A DNA stretch of 14,999 nucleotides from RGUW01 sp049421025 (GCA_049421025.1 JBMSMG010000040.1:1-14999); one strand, 5' to 3'; shown: positions 6,666-14,107, counted from the stretch's first letter. The notes: generated by a model from the sequence alone, not told the origin. Numbers and translations are program-made.

Positions 6666-7853
6666 TCACTGACGGTGCAGCTGCGCAAAGGCGGCGCGCC
6701 GCGCCGCGCCGCCCTCGGGCCCGGCATGCTGTCCCCAAAGCCCTTCCCAATAGAAATAGATCACCCCATGGCCGCGGGCAAAGCTGAGCCGCGTTGTCTC
6801 TGAGAGCACCTGCATCGTTGGGGTGCGCCCGCCAAAGCCGGCGAGGATACCGATCTCAACCGGCATGCCCCAGCCCTTGGCTTTGACCAACGCAGGTTGG
6901 TTGAGGTCTCGGGCAAAACCAGCCACCGAAAAGGCGTAGTTCTGCACCACCAGATCGTCGATCAGGCTGCCAACAGCCCACAGCTCCCAGTCCTGCAGCC
7001 AAAGGTTGTAAGCCGAGCGAAACGGCCCTGGCGACAAACTGATCACGGTCGGCGGCGGCAACGTTCGGCGCAGTTCCCGCAGCAGACTGGTGAGCTGCTG
7101 ACGCCGCCAACGCATCCAGGCGCGGTCTGTGAAATCGTCCGGGGGTTCACGGCCGGTTTCGCTGCTGTAGAGCGCGCGGGTGTAGGCGTCGTAGCCGAAC
7201 TGCACGGGCCAGGCGAAATGGTCATCGAGCTGGATGCCATCGAGACCGCAGCGGCGCACGATCTCGCTGACCAGGCCAACGAAGCGTTGCCGCACGCCGG
7301 GGTGGGCTGGGTTGAGCCAGGCCATGGGCTTGCCATGCAGTTCCATGGTGGTGCTGCCGTCGCGCCGAGCCAGCAGCCACTCAGGATGGCGCTGCACCAC
7401 CTCGGCATCGGCAGGCTCCATCAACCCGTATTCGAACCAGGGAATCACCTGCATGCCGCGGCGATGGGCGGCATCGGCCATGCGGCAGATCGGATCCAGC
7501 CCGGCACCCGAGCGAGCCAATGCCGGCTCAAGCGGGGCAAAGCTCGAGCGGTGAAACGTGGTACCCCGGCTCCACACATTGGGATAGAGCGTGTTGAAAC
7601 CGGCCTCGGCCAGTTCGGCCACCGCGCGCTCAATGCGCCTGGCGTCGTAGTACAGAGGGCTGGGGCTGTTGGTGAGCCAAACGCCCACCCGGCGGCGCGG
7701 ATTGGGGATCGCAACGCGCCGGGGTGAGGTCGTCGCTGCTGCTGAGGGTTCGGCCTGCACAGGCGGCAGTTGCGGCTGGGCCCGCAGCTGAACTGCCGGC
7801 ACGAGCATGGCCAAGGCACTCAGCAGGACTGCTGTTGAACGGGCGAGCCGCAC
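6666..7853 (-). CDS. Exported GHL10/DigH-like glycosyl hydrolase
   Basis: A 395-residue member of the glycosyl-hydrolase-like 10 family (GHL10, YddW-like TIM barrel). E. coli DigH (YddW) of this family cleaves peptide-free peptidoglycan glycan strands; the same role here is an inference. Residues 1-25 (MRLARSTAVLLSALAML, ending near LRA-QPQ) form a Sec signal peptide without a lipobox, so the enzyme is probably periplasmic. A Pro/Ala-rich spacer precedes the barrel, which starts at RRRVGVWLTNSPSPLYYD and includes FNTLYPNVWSRG, VIPWFEYGLM and the acidic active-site strand GLDGIQLDDHFAWP (Asp200, Asp201). The GTG start at 7853 is 5 nt behind the prs stop, so translation is probably coupled to prs. 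No strong ribosome binding site is seen. Confidence 0.88.
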   Translation of the reverse strand: MRLARSTAVLLSALAMLVPAVQLRAQPQLPPVQAEPSAAATTSPRRVAIPNPRRRVGVWLTNSPSPLYYDARRIERAVAELAEAGFNTLYPNVWSRGTTFHRSSFAPLEPALARSGAGLDPICRMADAAHRRGMQVIPWFEYGLMEPADAEVVQRHPEWLLARRDGSTTMELHGKPMAWLNPAHPGVRQRFVGLVSEIVRRCGLDGIQLDDHFAWPVQFGYDAYTRALYSSETGREPPDDFTDRAWMRWRRQQLTSLLRELRRTLPPPTVISLSPGPFRSAYNLWLQDWELWAVGSLIDDLVVQNYAFSVAGFARDLNQPALVKAKGWGMPVEIGILAGFGGRTPTMQVLSETTRLSFARGHGVIYFYWEGLWGQHAGPEGGAARRAAFAQLHRQ

Positions 7854-7858
7854 CCGTT

Positions 7859-8875
7859 TCAGCGAAACATCGAGCTCACCGAGCTCTCGTCATGAATGCG
7901 CCAGATCGCTTCGCCCAGCATGTTCGCCACGGAGAGCACTTGAAGCTGCGGGAAGCGGCGCTCATCGCTCAGCGGGATGCTGTTGGTGACGATCACCTCT
8001 TCAAACAACCCCGGTGCTGACAGGCGCTCGATCGCCGGCGGTGAAAACACCGCATGGGTGGCACAGGCCAGCACCCGGGTGGCGCCACGTTCGCGCAGCA
8101 GGCGCGCCCCGGCACAAATCGTGCCGCCGGTGTCGATCATGTCGTCGATCAAGACCGCCGTCTTACCGGCCACATCACCGATCACGGTGAGGCTTTCGGC
8201 AACGTTGTGACCGCTGCGGCGTTTGTCGATGATCGCCAGGGGCGCATCGTTCATTTGCTTGGCGAAGCCACGGGCACGGGCCACGCCGCCGACATCGGGC
8301 GAGACCACCACCACCTCACCGAGATCACGGGTGCTGAGGTAGTCGACCAGCACTGGTGATCCGTAAATGTGATCGCAGGGGATGTCGAAGTAACCCTGGA
8401 TCTGGTTGGAGTGCAGATCCATGGCCAGCACCCGGTCGACACCTGATTTGGTGAGCAGATTGGCGACGAGCTTGGCGGTGATCGACTCGCGCCCGGCGGT
8501 CTTGCGGTCGGCGCGGGCGTAGCCGTAGTAGGGGATCACCGCTGTGATCTGACGGGCCGAGGCACGCCGGCAGGCATCCACCATGATCAGCAGCTCCATC
8601 AGGTGATCATTCACCGGAGCGCAGGTGGGCTGGATCAGGAAGACATCGCAGCCGCGGATCGATTCCTGGATCTGGATGTACAGCTCACCGTCTGCGAAAC
8701 GCTTGATCACCCTGGGGCCATCGGGCACACCGAGGTAGGCAGCAATCTCAGCGGCCAACTCAGGATTGGACGTGCCGCTGAACAACCGCAGCCGCCGCGC
8801 ATCGTGCTGGGCGGCGAGCTGCTGGGTTGGTTGCGCGGTCTGCGCCGGCCGATCAGCGGTGATGAACTGGGTCAC
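7859..8875 (-). CDS. prs: Ribose-phosphate pyrophosphokinase (PRPP synthetase)
   Basis: The enzyme makes PRPP from ribose-5-phosphate and ATP for nucleotide, histidine and tryptophan synthesis. The 338-residue protein covers the whole class I family plus a non-conserved 25-residue leader. Visible family motifs include FADGELYIQIQESIRG (60-75, ATP site), PYYGYARADRK (115-125), the catalytic-loop region AMDLHSNQIQGYFDIP (His155) and the PRPP-binding loop VLIDDMIDTGGT (241-252). The N-terminus LFSGTSNPELAAEIA is typical. The start is GTG 8875, as no ATG precedes the first domain strand in frame. A cytosolic hexamer is expected. It is divergent from the small gene at 8944 and is followed within 5 nt by the GHL10 gene. 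Confidence 0.97.
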   Translation of the reverse strand: MTQFITADRPAQTAQPTQQLAAQHDARRLRLFSGTSNPELAAEIAAYLGVPDGPRVIKRFADGELYIQIQESIRGCDVFLIQPTCAPVNDHLMELLIMVDACRRASARQITAVIPYYGYARADRKTAGRESITAKLVANLLTKSGVDRVLAMDLHSNQIQGYFDIPCDHIYGSPVLVDYLSTRDLGEVVVVSPDVGGVARARGFAKQMNDAPLAIIDKRRSGHNVAESLTVIGDVAGKTAVLIDDMIDTGGTICAGARLLRERGATRVLACATHAVFSPPAIERLSAPGLFEEVIVTNSIPLSDERRFPQLQVLSVANMLGEAIWRIHDESSVSSMFR

Positions 8876-8905
8876 GGCGGGCGCAGCCGATGGAGCTCAT
8901 GCCCG

Positions 8906-8911
8906 ATCGTA
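8906..8911 (-). promoter_or_regulatory. Possible -10 box for prs
   Basis: Minus-strand TACGAT (8911 to 8906) has two differences from TATAAT and lies 30 nt upstream of the prs GTG, giving a leader of roughly 24 nt. No good -35 is seen at normal spacing. It would fall inside the neighbouring gene if that gene began at the earlier ATG 8890, which is one reason I start that gene at 8944. Confidence 0.3.
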
Positions 8912-8943
8912 GAAGCGTGCCGTCCCCTGTGAGCAACGCAGCC

Positions 8944-9471
8944 ATGTCCACCACCGCTGCTGCCCTTGTGCTGCTGTGTTGCGGCGATCCAGACCAGATC
9001 GGGGCTCTGCAGGCTGCAGCCGCCTTGCCCGTGGCGAGCCTGCTGAACCTGCCCCTTGAGAGGGGCCTGCAGGCGCCAACCAGCCTCTCCAACCCCCAAC
9101 AGGCTCTGGCGGCCCTGCCCGTGGCATGCCTGGCCCCCCTTGGGGTTGACGCCGGCATGCCGCTGGGGGGGCATGGGCATTGGGCCGAGCAGCTGGGGGC
9201 AGCACGCCAATGCTGCCTGCTGCTGGTGAGCGCTGAGCAGCTCAACAGCGGTGTGGCAGCAGCGACCACGGCCCTGCTGCAGCACTGGCAGGTGCCGCTG
9301 CTGGGGTTAATCCAATGGAGCGCCCCCTGGAATGGTGAAGCCAGACGACGCGATGGTCTGCCCTGGCTCGGCTGGCTCGAGGCTGACGCCAGCACGACTG
9401 GCGAATCTGCTGCGGCGCTCAGCGACGCTGCGCGCCTGCGCTGGCAGATGCTGGCAGCTGAACGGCGCTGA
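8944..9471 (+). CDS. Conserved-looking picocyanobacterial protein of unknown function
   Basis: I do not recognise a characterised family. From ATG 8944 the protein has 175 residues; an in-frame ATG at 8890 would add 18 but leave only 14 bp to the divergent prs start. It opens with a hydrophobic strand (AALVLLCCGDPDQIGALQ), and a central strand-helix unit (CCLLLVSAEQLNSGVAAATT, then QVPLLGLIQWSAPW) has the alternation of a Rossmann-like alpha/beta fold, loosely like the second half of BioD/CobB-type proteins. There is no Walker A (GxxxxGK) motif, so I do not assign ATP binding. A motif RRDGLPWLGWLEA is near the C-terminus. Coding use matches neighbours. It ends 9 bp from the stop of the convergent LCP gene. 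Confidence 0.68.
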   Translation: MSTTAAALVLLCCGDPDQIGALQAAAALPVASLLNLPLERGLQAPTSLSNPQQALAALPVACLAPLGVDAGMPLGGHGHWAEQLGAARQCCLLLVSAEQLNSGVAAATTALLQHWQVPLLGLIQWSAPWNGEARRRDGLPWLGWLEADASTTGESAAALSDAARLRWQMLAAERR

Positions 9472-9480
9472 ACCTGCTGC

Positions 9481-10440
9481 CTACAACGACTCCTGCCAGG
9501 CGGGCAGGCCCTGGGGCAGCGGCGCCAACTGACGCAGCTGCTTGTGGCGCTGATCAGCGGGCTCAAGTGGCAGCTCGCTGACCTCAAGGGCATCGGGCTG
9601 GGCCAGGCCCGCCGCCAGCAAGCTGAGCAGTTCGCCCTCGCTGAGGTTGCTCTTGGAGTCGCTGAGCACAAGCCGGGCCAACGAGGCCAGCTGGCTCAAG
9701 CGATCCGCTTGCACCAGTTCGCGCATCAAGCTGCGCAACAACTGCTGCTGTTGCTGACGGCGTCCCGCCTCACCAGCGGCAGGGTCGCGGTAACGCACCA
9801 TCTGCTCGACCTGCTCGCCATCGAGGCGCTGCAGACCCGCCTGCAGATCAATGCTGAGTTTTTGGCTGCGGTCGCTGTAGCGCATCGCCCGCGGCGGGCT
9901 CACATCGAGCGCGCCCATGGCATCAATCAACTGACGCAGACCCTGACGCCCGATCACCACATAACGATCGGGCTGTCCGGGGGGCAAGGCCACCAGCTCG
10001 CGCACCGCATCGGCCACCAGGGCCACCCCGCCCTGGCGGTACAGCCCGCCAAGGGCCTGGGGCTTCTTCTGGCCTGGCAGCTGCACGGCCGCTTCGATCG
10101 GCAACTCGAGCAGCTGCAGCGGCCCGGCAGGTTGCACCCGCAGCAGCAGCAGCGCATCGCTGTTGGCTGGCCCAGCTGGAGCAGCCCCGTTGCGCGGATC
10201 GCCCGGGCGCTCAGCGTCAATGCCGATCAGCAGCACTGTCACAGCGCGGGTGGGGGGCTTGGCCAGATCCGCGATGCTGGCTGTGGTGTTGGGCTGCAGC
10301 GAGCGGTCTGCCCGCGGCCAGAGCAGGGCCAGGGCCGCCAAGCCCAAAGCCACGCCACAACCCGCAGAGGCCAAGCGCAGAGCAGCGCGGCGGCGGCGCA
10401 CAGAGCTGGGCACTGAGCTGGGCACGGGGCGAGGCTGCAT
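9481..10440 (-). CDS. LytR-CpsA-Psr (LCP) family membrane protein with altered active-site motif
   Basis: LCP proteins transfer polyprenyl-linked glycopolymers to the cell wall outside the membrane. From ATG 10440 the protein has 319 residues: a basic cytoplasmic end (SVRRRRAALRLASAG), one membrane helix (about 27-41) and an extracytoplasmic LCP domain. Family signatures are VTVLLIGID, NSDALLLLRV (Asp95), GGLYRQGG, YVVIGRQGLRQLIDAMGALDV and RYRDPAAGEAGRRQQQ (Arg196, Arg198). The usual S-I-P-R-D-T segment reads LPIEAAV here (114-119), so the conserved Arg-Asp is missing, and the later Gly-Asp of the RQQ motif is Gly-Glu. It may be a divergent or non-catalytic member. In-frame GTG 10518 would add 26 residues across a palindrome; I prefer the ATG. 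It is divergent from bciB. Confidence 0.85.
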   Translation of the reverse strand: MQPRPVPSSVPSSVRRRRAALRLASAGCGVALGLAALALLWPRADRSLQPNTTASIADLAKPPTRAVTVLLIGIDAERPGDPRNGAAPAGPANSDALLLLRVQPAGPLQLLELPIEAAVQLPGQKKPQALGGLYRQGGVALVADAVRELVALPPGQPDRYVVIGRQGLRQLIDAMGALDVSPPRAMRYSDRSQKLSIDLQAGLQRLDGEQVEQMVRYRDPAAGEAGRRQQQQQLLRSLMRELVQADRLSQLASLARLVLSDSKSNLSEGELLSLLAAGLAQPDALEVSELPLEPADQRHKQLRQLAPLPQGLPAWQESL

Positions 10441-10458
10441 CAGATCAAGGCTGAGCGC

Positions 10459-10477
10459 CCACTTTGGCCCAAGGTGG
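10459..10477. repeat. 19-bp near-perfect palindrome between LCP gene and bciB
   Basis: CCACTTTGG-C-CCAAGGTGG has 9-bp arms with one mismatch around a single central base. It lies 18-37 bp from the LCP start and 63-81 bp before TTG 10540 of bciB. The form suits a dimeric regulator's operator. A related core (CTTTGGCCAAGG) recurs at 10585-10597. Confidence 0.5.
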
Positions 10478-10539
10478 CGGGGCAGCCAGCCAAGCGATAC
10501 GACCGATAACTTGGACACCGACTTGCGGCAGCTGCACTC

Positions 10540-11748
10540 TTGCCTGGCCCCACCACCTCACTGCAGCCGCACGAGCGGGCTCGCCCTTTGGCCAAGGGCA
10601 GCACCTACCCCGCCAAGGACCTGTGCAGCCAATGCGGCCTGTGCGACAGCCGCTGGGTGGCGTACGTGCGCCAGGCCTGCGCCTTTTTGAACCAGCAGTT
10701 CGACGCCATGGAGGCGCGGGTGCATGGCCGCAGCCGCGACCTGGGCAACGAGGACGAGCTGTATTTCGGTGTGCAGCAGCGCATGCTCACCGCCCGGCTC
10801 AAGCAGCCCCTCGAAGGTGCCCAGTGGACCGGCATCGTCAGCCGGCTGGGGGTGCGCGCCCTCGAGACCGGTCTGGTCGATGCGGTGCTGTGCGTTCAGC
10901 AGAGCGAGCACGATCGCTTCACCCCGGTGCCGGTGCTGGCCCGCACGCCCGATGAGGTGCTGGCGGCGCGGGTCAACAAACCGACCCTCTCGCCCAACCT
11001 GGAGGTGCTCGAGCAGCTGCCGGGCAGCGGCATCCAACGGCTGCTGGCGATCGGCGTGGGCTGCCAGATCCAGGCTCTGCGCGCCGTCGAAGCCACCCTG
11101 CCGCTTGAGCAGCTGTATGTGCTGGGGCTGCCCTGCGTCGACAACGTCAGCAGAGGCGGGCTCCAGACCTTTCTCGAGAGCGCGGTCAGCTCACCGGAGA
11201 CGGTGGTGCACTACGAGTTCATGCAGGACTTCCGCATTCACTTCAGGCACAGCGATGGCCGCGAAGAGACGGTGCCGTTTTTCGGGCTCGACACACCGAA
11301 GCTCAAGGACGTCTTTGCCCCCAGCTGCCTGAGCTGCTTCGACTACACCAATGCAGGTGCTGATCTGGTGGTGGGCTACATGGGAGCCACCTTTGGCCGC
11401 CAGTGGATCACCGTGCGCAACGACCGCGGCGCCGAGCTGTTGGCCCTGGTCGAAGACGAGCTCGATACCGCCCCAGTGAGCAGCAAGGGCGACCGGCGCG
11501 CCGCTGTGCAGCAGGGCATCGACGCCTACGACAAGGCGCTCAAGCTGCCGATGTGGCTGGCCAGGCTGGTGGGTTGCGTGGTCAACGCCGTGGGGCCAAG
11601 GGGGCTGGAGTATGGCCGTTTCTCGATCGATTCACACTTCACCCGCAACGCGCTGTGGGTCCGTCGTCACCATGGGGAGATGGCGGACCGGCACATCCCA
11701 GCCTTTGCGCAAAAGATCATCAGCCGCTACCGGCTGCCGGCCCTGTGA
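10540..11748 (+). CDS. bciB: Ferredoxin-dependent 8-vinyl reductase (Slr1923/BciB type)
   Basis: This FrhB-family flavo-iron-sulfur enzyme reduces the C8 vinyl group of 3,8-divinyl (proto)chlorophyllide with ferredoxin electrons, giving monovinyl chlorophyll. The 402-residue length and motifs match Synechocystis Slr1923: CSQCGLCD near the N-terminus (cluster cysteines), ACAFLNQQFD, HGRSRDLGN, EGAQWTGIVS, RVNKPTLSPNLEVLEQ, IGVGCQIQALRAVE, GLPCVDNVSRGGLQ, HYEFMQDFRIHF, APSCLSCFDYTN (more cluster cysteines), DLVVGYMGA and YGRFSIDSHFTRNALWV. Related paralogues act as 7-hydroxymethyl-chlorophyll reductases, but this sequence follows the BciB pattern throughout. No ATG exists before the conserved region: the frame opens after a stop at 10507, leaving TTG 10540 or TTG 10588, the latter inside a palindrome. 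The stop overlaps the malQ start (GTGA). Confidence 0.94.
   Translation: MPGPTTSLQPHERARPLAKGSTYPAKDLCSQCGLCDSRWVAYVRQACAFLNQQFDAMEARVHGRSRDLGNEDELYFGVQQRMLTARLKQPLEGAQWTGIVSRLGVRALETGLVDAVLCVQQSEHDRFTPVPVLARTPDEVLAARVNKPTLSPNLEVLEQLPGSGIQRLLAIGVGCQIQALRAVEATLPLEQLYVLGLPCVDNVSRGGLQTFLESAVSSPETVVHYEFMQDFRIHFRHSDGREETVPFFGLDTPKLKDVFAPSCLSCFDYTNAGADLVVGYMGATFGRQWITVRNDRGAELLALVEDELDTAPVSSKGDRRAAVQQGIDAYDKALKLPMWLARLVGCVVNAVGPRGLEYGRFSIDSHFTRNALWVRRHHGEMADRHIPAFAQKIISRYRLPAL
10583..10599. repeat. Inverted repeat at an alternative bciB start
   Basis: GCCCTT-TGGCC-AAGGGC has perfect 6-bp arms and holds the alternative start TTG 10588. In RNA it would place that codon in a hairpin. Its core matches the upstream palindrome at 10459-10477 apart from one central base. 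Confidence 0.45.
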
Positions 11749-13226
11749 GCCGCCGCCGTGCTGGTGTGCTGCTGCATGTCAGCGCGCTACCGGGTTCCCA
11801 GGGTTGCGGCAGTTTTGGCCAGGCCGCCCACGACTGGATCAGCCTGCTGGGCCGGCGCGGCATCGGGGTCTGGCAGGTGCTGCCGCTGGCCCCGGTCGAC
11901 GGCACAGGCTCGCCCTACAGCTCACCCAGCGGCTCGGCGCTCAACCCACAACTGTTGGATCTGCCTGCTCTGGTGCAGGAGGGATGGCTGAGCGTGCAGC
12001 TGCACAAGCCAGATCCCACCGAGCTGGCTGCCGCGCTGAGCCGCCAATGGCGGCAGGCCAGCAGCCCTGAACAACAGCGGGCCTTTGCCCGTTGGCGACA
12101 TCGCCAGCGCCACTGGCTCAACGACCACTGCCGCTACGCCGTCATCAAACGGCTTGAAGGCAACCAGCCTTGGTGGCACTGGAGTGCCCCACTGGCGCAG
12201 CGGCAAAGCGCAGCCCTGCGGCGTCTGGATCGCGAGCATGCCAGCGACCTTCTGGCCGAAGCGCTGCTGCAATGGCATCTGCAGCGGCAATGGCGCCGCC
12301 TGCAACAGCACGCCCAGCGTTGCGGGGTGCAGCTGGTGGGCGATCTGCCCTTTTACGTGGCCCATGACAGCGCTGATGTGTGGAGCCAGCGCGGCCTGTT
12401 TGCCCTTAGCTCTACAGGTCAGCTGATTGAGCAAAGCGGGGTGCCCCCTGACTACTTCTCAAGCACCGGCCAGCTGTGGGGCACGCCCGTCTACCGCTGG
12501 GGAGCGCATTGGCGTACTGGTTTTCGCTGGTGGGTGCAAAGGCTGCTGCGCCAGCTCGAGCTGTTTGATCTGCTCCGCCTCGATCACTTCAGAGCGCTGC
12601 AGGCCTACTGGAGCGTCCCCGGCGCGGCCCCCACAGCAGAGCACGGCCGCTGGAGACGCTCACCGGGCGGGCCGCTGCTGGCGCTGTTGTGGCTTGCCTG
12701 CGCCACCCGCGGCCTGCTGCTGAAGGGCCGGCGCCTGCCCCTGATCGCCGAAGACCTGGGGGTGATCACCCGCGGTGTCGAGTGGCTGCGCGATGGCTTT
12801 GCCCTGCCCGGCATGAAGATCCTGCAGTTCGCCTTCGATGGCGATCCGGCCAATGCCTACCTGCCGGCCAATTACAAGGGCACCCGCTGGGTCGTCTACA
12901 CAGGCACCCACGACAACGCAACCACCCTGGGCTGGTGGCAGCAGCTTGATCAGGGCAGCCGCGAGCACGTCGCCCAAGCCCTCGGCAGCGCCGTGCACGC
13001 ACCGGGATGGCAACTGGCTGAACTGGCCCTGCGCTCGCAGGCCGAGCTTGTGGTGGTACCCCTGCAAGATCTGCTGGAGCTGGGTGATGAAGCTCGCTTC
13101 AACACCCCCGGCACCGCCAGCGGCAACTGGTGCTGGCAACTGAGCCAGCCGATCAGCAGCCTCGAGGGGACGCTGAAGGGTTACGGCGAATTGGCGGCGG
13201 CCGCCGGTCGCGGCGGCCAGCTGTAG
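11745..13226 (+). CDS. malQ: 4-alpha-glucanotransferase (GH77, disproportionating enzyme)
   Basis: The enzyme transfers maltodextrin segments between alpha-1,4-glucans, recycling short glucans from glycogen breakdown. The 493-residue protein has the short cyanobacterial/plant DPE1 form, without the long N-terminal part of E. coli MalQ. GVLLHVSALPGSQGCGSFG and WQVLPLAPVDGTGSPYSSPSGSALNP mark the N-terminus. The catalytic triad is visible: nucleophile Asp280 (LRLDHFRALQAYWSVP), acid/base Glu336 (LIAEDLGVIT) and Asp390 (YTGTHDNATTLGWW). FNTPGTASGNW is near the C-terminus. The GTG start at 11745 overlaps the bciB stop by 4 nt, implying translational coupling; a second in-frame GTG at 11766 is possible. 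The same frame is open further upstream to 11403, but that part is antisense-like shadow of bciB. The 3' end overlaps the convergent RodZ-like gene by 46 bp. Confidence 0.96.
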   Translation: MSRRRAGVLLHVSALPGSQGCGSFGQAAHDWISLLGRRGIGVWQVLPLAPVDGTGSPYSSPSGSALNPQLLDLPALVQEGWLSVQLHKPDPTELAAALSRQWRQASSPEQQRAFARWRHRQRHWLNDHCRYAVIKRLEGNQPWWHWSAPLAQRQSAALRRLDREHASDLLAEALLQWHLQRQWRRLQQHAQRCGVQLVGDLPFYVAHDSADVWSQRGLFALSSTGQLIEQSGVPPDYFSSTGQLWGTPVYRWGAHWRTGFRWWVQRLLRQLELFDLLRLDHFRALQAYWSVPGAAPTAEHGRWRRSPGGPLLALLWLACATRGLLLKGRRLPLIAEDLGVITRGVEWLRDGFALPGMKILQFAFDGDPANAYLPANYKGTRWVVYTGTHDNATTLGWWQQLDQGSREHVAQALGSAVHAPGWQLAELALRSQAELVVVPLQDLLELGDEARFNTPGTASGNWCWQLSQPISSLEGTLKGYGELAAAAGRGGQL

Positions 13227-14107
13227 CGACCGGCCGCATCTGGCTTGAGCGGCGTGCCGTTCCAGCGCACGCCAACGGCGGCAGCGCCAGGCGGATCAAG
13301 CGCCAGCGTCAACGGCGGGGTGAGCGGCAGCACCAGCTCGCCTGAGCCAGCCTGCAGATTGGTGCGCAGCCCATTGGCGGCCTCCAGGCTCAAGCGCGCC
13401 GGACGGCTCAAGCTCAGCTCCAGCACACCCGGCGCCGCAGTGCGGTCCTGATCAACGGCCTGGCGGCGCGCCAGTGCCAGGCCCTGGCTGCTGCGGGCTT
13501 GGGCCAGAGGGCGCAGCTCGGGATACACCTGCAGCAGCAGCTCAGATCCCACCGGCGGCAGGCGTTTGACCGCCGCCTCTGAAAGCGGTGGTATGGGGTT
13601 GAGCGCATGGACCCCGCGGGCAGCCAGACGCCGCTGTTCAAGATTGAGGCCGTACAGCAGCGCCAACAGCAACGCTGCGTAGGCGGCCGTTCCCTGCCAG
13701 CTGGTGAACAGCTCCACCGACAGCAAGGGCAGCCGCGATGCTGTTGTTGCGCGCGAAGCGGCGTTGGTCTGAGGCGCTAAGACCGCCGATCGCAGAGCGC
13801 CGGGTTCGAGCTCGAGGTATCGCTCGAGCAACGGCAGCATTGTTCGCAAATAAGCCGCTTCGGGCAAACGATCAAGCCAGCCCCGCTCGAGCGCTTCGAG
13901 CACCGGCGTGCTGATCAGGGTTTCTGAGGCCAGCTGGCGTAAACCAAGGCCGCGGGCCTCGCGCGCCTGCCGCAGCAGGCTGCCCACCTCAAGCAACGGA
14001 TCCGCCGTTTCAGCAGAACGATCAGCGGGCGCAGCTGTCGCCTTGCGCTTGCGGCGGCGCAGCCGATCCAACCAAGTGCGCGTCACAGAGCCAACCATGG
14101 CTCCCAT
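13181..14107 (-). CDS. RodZ-like protein (cytoplasmic HTH, one membrane helix, periplasmic DUF4115-like domain)
   Basis: RodZ-type proteins link the MreB cytoskeleton to the envelope during elongation. From ATG 14107 there are 308 residues. An Arg/Lys-rich start is followed by an HTH_25-type helix-turn-helix at about 41-102 (VGSLLRQAREARGLGLRQLA, then YLRTMLPLLERYLEL). A single membrane helix (about 139-155, AAYAALLLALLYGLNL) and a periplasmic region ending in a DUF4115-like strand set (VLELSLSRPARLSLEAANG, LTLALDPPGAAAVGVRWNG) complete it. The domain order is that of RodZ; the role is inferred. The start is open: ATG 14107, ATG 14098 or GTG 14086, the last overlapping the upstream stop as GTGA. 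The gene is translationally coupled to the pseudouridine synthase and its tail overlaps malQ. Confidence 0.85.
   Translation of the reverse strand: MGAMVGSVTRTWLDRLRRRKRKATAAPADRSAETADPLLEVGSLLRQAREARGLGLRQLASETLISTPVLEALERGWLDRLPEAAYLRTMLPLLERYLELEPGALRSAVLAPQTNAASRATTASRLPLLSVELFTSWQGTAAYAALLLALLYGLNLEQRRLAARGVHALNPIPPLSEAAVKRLPPVGSELLLQVYPELRPLAQARSSQGLALARRQAVDQDRTAAPGVLELSLSRPARLSLEAANGLRTNLQAGSGELVLPLTPPLTLALDPPGAAAVGVRWNGTPLKPDAAGRYSWPPRPAAAANSP

Noticed and set aside
6897..7727. 276-codon plus-strand frame opposite the GHL10 gene
   Set aside because: Antisense shadow; the minus-strand product has a signal peptide and a family-specific active-site strand.
9544..10416. 290-codon plus-strand frame opposite the LCP gene
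   Set aside because: Its Gln/His/Arg-rich translation is the mirror of LCP codon bias, with no domain; the LCP product is clearly the real one.
11403..11744. Upstream extension of the malQ frame by 114 codons
   Set aside because: It overlaps bciB in another frame, is Arg/Pro-rich and unlike GH77 proteins; the GTG at 11745 fits the family N-terminus.
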